The position numbers and the translations under genes were made by a program. Below are positions 59,584 through 64,000 of a stretch of 64,000 bases of DNA, in pieces. Below the pieces are notes generated by a model, which saw nothing but the letters and a program-made list of their open reading frames with translations, did not search any database and had not been told where the DNA came from. Origin of the DNA: Candidatus Nitrosopumilus sp. GTDB taxonomy: Archaea > Thermoproteota > Nitrososphaeria > Nitrososphaerales > Nitrosopumilaceae. Numbering within the stretch: the first letter of the stretch is position 1; every line of letters begins with the position of its first letter. Location: assembly GCF_028278985.1 (NCBI RefSeq), contig NZ_JANQTA010000004.1, positions 32,334 to 96,333 of the forward strand, given 5' to 3'.

Positions 59584-60444
59584 TTGAGTGATAACAAAGA
59601 CTCTAGGCAAAACGTAAATGAAAAACAAAAAGAACTATTGCAAAATGCAACATTAAGGCATTTAATAAAACATAATCTCAAAAAGGGTCAGAATACAAAG
59701 CTAATCATAGTTTGTCTAGCTATAGTGGGTTCGTTAGGAACTGTCGGATTCTTTACATTTTCAAACAATGATGTAGTCCAAAATGAGCCAGAGCATATGA
59801 AAACAATGTTACGAGTACAAAACCTTAGGGGTGACACAGTATCAACTTGGGCTGCATGGAAGATTCTTGAGGAAGATCTGTTCCATGTGCATGTTGTTGA
59901 TTCTGCTTATGCAACCAAAGAAAGACAGGATGCAATTCTTGATACGATCATGTCCTTAGAGAAAATTGAGATAGACGATTCCCTGTTGCACAAGGGTCCT
60001 AAAGGTACGACATCAACATATTACATGGGATGGTATGGCGCATTAAACAGCATCAACAATACAACATTACACCCTATCCCCAAGAATCTGCATTTTCATG
60101 TTACAGACAAAGGGGAAGGCGACATTCTGATAGAACTCAACAATATGCCGCATCCTGAGGGAATTTCAGGCTATACAACCACTGTAATTGATGAAAACTC
60201 ACATCAGATACTAAAGGCTCACATCACAATATACAACGTAGAGAAACTGAGCATGCCTCAGCTAAAAACTATAGTGCGGCACGAACTGGGCCACGGTTTT
60301 GGATTGGGGCATTCTACTGCACCTGAGGATTTGATGGCCCCGCAAATAACTACTGCATACCCATACATATCCGAATGTGCTCTGGATACGATAGAGGCAT
60401 TGTACAACGACCTTGGAACGGACGAGGTAATGTGCAAAAAATGA
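59584..60444 (+). CDS. membrane-anchored metzincin metalloprotease (paralog of 36178-37269)
   Basis: HELGHGFGLGH + DLMAP Met-turn; TM LIIVCLAIVGSLGTVGFFTF; TTG start. Confidence 0.87.
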   Translation: MSDNKDSRQNVNEKQKELLQNATLRHLIKHNLKKGQNTKLIIVCLAIVGSLGTVGFFTFSNNDVVQNEPEHMKTMLRVQNLRGDTVSTWAAWKILEEDLFHVHVVDSAYATKERQDAILDTIMSLEKIEIDDSLLHKGPKGTTSTYYMGWYGALNSINNTTLHPIPKNLHFHVTDKGEGDILIELNNMPHPEGISGYTTTVIDENSHQILKAHITIYNVEKLSMPQLKTIVRHELGHGFGLGHSTAPEDLMAPQITTAYPYISECALDTIEALYNDLGTDEVMCKK

Positions 60445-60574
60445 CATACGAATTTTCAGAACGTAGAAGAGAGAATAGGGCAACAAACTAGTTTACAAAT
60501 TTTACTCAAGGGACTATCTTGGTAGATGTATCTATTGCTGAATTAGTTTGGGATTTTTTTTAAAAAAAATAAAA

Positions 60575-60763
60575 TTAGTTGCGGCGTATTTGTGCTTCCA
60601 GAACCATGTTATTCATGTCTATTATCATGCATGCAGGATGCATAATTTTTTCAGCCATTATTCCGCACGTATGACAAAACAGTCTTGTTGGCTCGTTGCA
60701 AAACTTGCATCTGTGTTCAACTTCTAATTTTGAATCGCATACATTGCAATGTTTGTTGTTCAT
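60575..60763 (-). CDS. small zinc-binding protein with three CxxC/CHxC pairs
   Basis: MNNKHCNVCDSKLEVEHRCKFCNEPTRLFCHTCGIM. Confidence 0.65.
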   Translation of the reverse strand: MNNKHCNVCDSKLEVEHRCKFCNEPTRLFCHTCGIMAEKIMHPACMIIDMNNMVLEAQIRRN

Positions 60764-61111
60764 TACACAGTCAAAACAAATTATACTAAAAAACAATTCT
60801 AAAATTAGAAACAGCTAATTAGTCCAAACTATTTTTTCTGGATTCATGAAATAAAAACAGAAAACAGTTAGCTTCCTCTAATTAGACCAGTCTAATTTTC
60901 ATGTTGCTTAAATCTTTGAACAACGATATAGATGCAATGATGGTTGATTCGTGCATAAAGTACGGAACAGGAATGGAAGTTGAAAAAAACTGTAGCGTCT
61001 GTCTAAATCATATTCCGTTTTTTTACACTAGCTATGGGCACATAAACATGAGCACACACATTGCCAATGCAGTATGTCTGTACTTTCAGTAGATACTCAC
61101 GGAGATGCAAA

Positions 61112-62008
61112 ATGACCTCTTCCTGTTCCCAAAAACCGTTTGGCTGCATGCACGTTTCGTCAGTATTTGATGATGTTAAAGGGGAGATGGTTTGCAAAAA
61201 TTGCGGGCAAGTACTCGAACAAAATACAATTGATCTATCACATGATGGATTTTCTGAGAACGTACCAAATTCCAGAACAGGGCCTAGAATAACCAATAGA
61301 ATCCATGATGGTGGACTATCTACGGTCATGGGAAGTTCAAATTATGATGCCAGTGGCAATCCAGTTCCCTTGAAACTCAGAAAATCATACAGTCGAATGA
61401 GAACATGGGACTCAAGAAGCAAGACAGGCTCATCTGGCAACAAGAATCTGATTGTTGCATTAAATGAGATGGAAAAACTGAGAAATAAGATGGCTTTGTC
61501 GGATGCCATCGTTGAGCGAGCCTCATACTTGTACAGGAAGGCTCTTGAGCACAACCTTGTACAGGGCAGATCAGTTAGGAGTATGACTGGGGCGTGTATT
61601 TATGCATCATGCAGAGAACTTGAAACGGTTAGGACTCTAACAGATATTTCAAAGCATCTCCAGGAAAAAAAGAGTTCTGTTTCAAGAAGTTACAGGATTC
61701 TGTCCAGAAGCATGGACCTTGATATGCCCGTTGCCGATCCTGTCAACAGCATTATAAAATTCTCAAACAATTTGGAACTCCCTGAAAAAATAAAGAGAGA
61801 TGCAATAGAAATATTCAATTCTTTGAAGAAGAAGAAGATCATAGCAGGAAAAAAGCCTGATTCAGTTGCAGCTGTAACCATATACATGGCATGTCTTCTT
61901 AACAACAAAGAGATCTCTCAATTAAGAATATCCAGAATCTCTGGAATCAGTAATGTAACCATTCGAAATAGATTAAAGGAATTCAAAAAGCATGTTCCTT
62001 TGATTTAG
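61112..62008 (+). CDS. tfb: transcription initiation factor TFB (second copy)
   Basis: CKNCGQVLEQN..., two cyclin folds; ORF track start 61061 likely too early. Confidence 0.94.
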   Translation: MTSSCSQKPFGCMHVSSVFDDVKGEMVCKNCGQVLEQNTIDLSHDGFSENVPNSRTGPRITNRIHDGGLSTVMGSSNYDASGNPVPLKLRKSYSRMRTWDSRSKTGSSGNKNLIVALNEMEKLRNKMALSDAIVERASYLYRKALEHNLVQGRSVRSMTGACIYASCRELETVRTLTDISKHLQEKKSSVSRSYRILSRSMDLDMPVADPVNSIIKFSNNLELPEKIKRDAIEIFNSLKKKKIIAGKKPDSVAAVTIYMACLLNNKEISQLRISRISGISNVTIRNRLKEFKKHVPLI

Positions 62009-62119
62009 ATTAGATAGCCTGGATTTTGTTCTTGGGATGTTGATGTAAACAAGTCGGCTTGCACAAATAATTTCTTGTTTGCAGCTATGGGACGTTGGAT
62101 TCAAATAAAAAAATAATGA

Positions 62120-62671
<552 letters not shown>

Positions 62672-62759
62672 TTATTATTTAAAATGCTGTGAAATTAGTT
62701 TCAACTAACAAAAACAATCTGTTCAAATCAAGTCAACTGTTCTTCTGTTGGAAAATATC

Positions 62760-62978
62760 TTATTCTGTAAATCTGAATGTGTTGTCTTTTTCTTTTTTGT
62801 ATTTGAGGTTTTTTGTTTCAAGAAAACTTTCAATTGTACCGTTCCATTTCCTTATGCTTTGGTACTTTGGTCTTTTTTCACTTTTGATTACTTCGCAATC
62901 AATATAGTCTACATACCAATACTCAAAATCAGATTCCGTTTTTGTTTGTATCCAAAGACTAGTCATTATGTTTGTCAT
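62760..62978 (-). CDS. hypothetical protein
   Basis: 72-aa ORF overlapping next gene by 4 nt. Confidence 0.5.
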   Translation of the reverse strand: MTNIMTSLWIQTKTESDFEYWYVDYIDCEVIKSEKRPKYQSIRKWNGTIESFLETKNLKYKKEKDNTFRFTE

Positions 62979-63289
62979 CTGGAATTTTCTTTTGTCAGCA
63001 AGACAGTGTCACCAACAATTTTTACATCTGTGATCTTCTGATTGCATTCCACTACCTGTTGGATAAAGTCTGCAAACTTTTCTGTCTGAGTTACGTCTCT
63101 TAGCATTATGCAGTGTGCAGATCTGTCAAGTAAAGATACTACTACTTCGTTTTCATAAACGCTTAGTATGTCTTTGATGAACACCTGCCTGTCTTTGTTT
63201 TGAAAAATCATGCTAGACATCTTTTGTGCTTCGTATTTGTCAAGACAACATACTTGTATGTTTGTCAGAGTCTTTTGACCGTCCGTCAT
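62975..63289 (-). CDS. hypothetical protein
   Basis: 104-aa ORF. Confidence 0.55.
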   Translation of the reverse strand: MTDGQKTLTNIQVCCLDKYEAQKMSSMIFQNKDRQVFIKDILSVYENEVVVSLLDRSAHCIMLRDVTQTEKFADFIQQVVECNQKITDVKIVGDTVLLTKENSR

Positions 63290-63306
63290 TTCAACTCAAA
63301 GGAAAA

Positions 63307-64000
63307 CTAACCTACAGAGTCATCCATCTCTAGTTTGATGAGTCTGTTTAGTTCGACTGCATATTCCATTGGTAATTCTTTTGTGAATGGCTCCATGAAA
63401 CCATTGACAATTAAGGACAAGGCTTCTTCTTCAGAAAATCCCCTGCTCATAAGATAGAATATTTGCTCATCTCCAATTTTACCAACTGTTGCTTCGTGAG
63501 TAATTGTTGCATCTTCCTGGTTGATTTCCATGTATGGATAGGTATCAGTTTTTGATGTATCATCCAATAGCAGAGCGTCACACCGTACTGTTGCTTTGAC
63601 ATTTGTTGCACCTTTGCCCACCTTTAAGAGTCCGCGATATGTAGAACGTCCATCTAATCTGCTAACAGATTTTGATGTAATTTTGGATGTAGTATTTGGT
63701 GCCAAGTGAACCATTTTAGCGCCAGTGTCTTGATGTTGTCCTTTTCCTGCAAATGCAATAGAAAGAGTTTCACCATATGCACGTTCGCCCATTAGGTAAA
63801 TACCTGGGTACTTCATTGTTAGTTTACTTCCAATGTTTCCATCAATCCATTCAACAGTTGCACCTTCGTATGCGTAGGCGCGTTTGGTAACTAAGTTATA
63901 GACATCATTACTCCAATTTTGAATTGTAGTGTATCTTAGATGTGCATCTTTGTGTGCAACAAGTTCTACAACTGCAGAGTGAAGAGATTCAGATGAATAA
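63307..64000 (-). CDS. sufB: Fe-S cluster assembly protein SufB (C-terminal part; 5' end beyond window)
   Basis: [55 protein letters not shown]; frame stays open to window end. Confidence 0.93.
   Translation of the reverse strand, partial: YSSESLHSAVVELVAHKDAHLRYTTIQNWSNDVYNLVTKRAYAYEGATVEWIDGNIGSKLTMKYPGIYLMGERAYGETLSIAFAGKGQHQDTGAKMVHLAPNTTSKITSKSVSRLDGRSTYRGLLKVGKGATNVKATVRCDALLLDDTSKTDTYPYMEINQEDATITHEATVGKIGDEQIFYLMSRGFSEEEALSLIVNGFMEPFTKELPMEYAVELNRLIKLEMDDSVG

Noticed and set aside
60901-61092. 63-aa ORF upstream of second TFB
   Set aside because: Overlaps the TFB upstream/5' region, weak coding character; single CxxC only

Overview
This AT-rich window looks like a group I.1a-type ammonia-oxidising thaumarchaeon (Nitrososphaerota, Nitrosopumilus-like). 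That placement comes from gene content and order: rpsI-rplM-rpl18e-rpoD, the SBDS-Rrp4-Rrp41-Rrp42-L37Ae-Pcc1-prefoldin exosome superoperon, CofE, fused OFOR subunits, multiple TFBs and USP clusters. Positions 1-33 kb are mostly conserved housekeeping genes plus two tRNAs, one of them an intron-containing tRNA-Ser(GGA). Positions 33-64 kb are accessory: long intergenic stretches, dispersed repeats, decayed genes, many micro-ORFs with Cys/His motifs that the 60-aa ORF cutoff misses, universal stress proteins, two TFBs and a 1498-aa PKD surface protein. Three signals stand out. (1) A duplicated signalling module pairs a receiver domain with a membrane-anchored HExxHxxGxxH metzincin. One copy also carries a MASE3-like histidine kinase and a DHp domain lacking its His; the other copy's receiver has its phospho-Asp replaced by Glu. 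(2) About 10 copies of a tandem TATA-adjacent element (TATAC-N3-4-TAGCAACACAATGCAACACAATG), seen only between 44.0 and 57.3 kb, suggest an unrecognised local regulon. (3) A Cys/His-rich metal-ligand loop sits in the giant surface protein. All calls come from reading the sequence and supplied translations; no database search was run.
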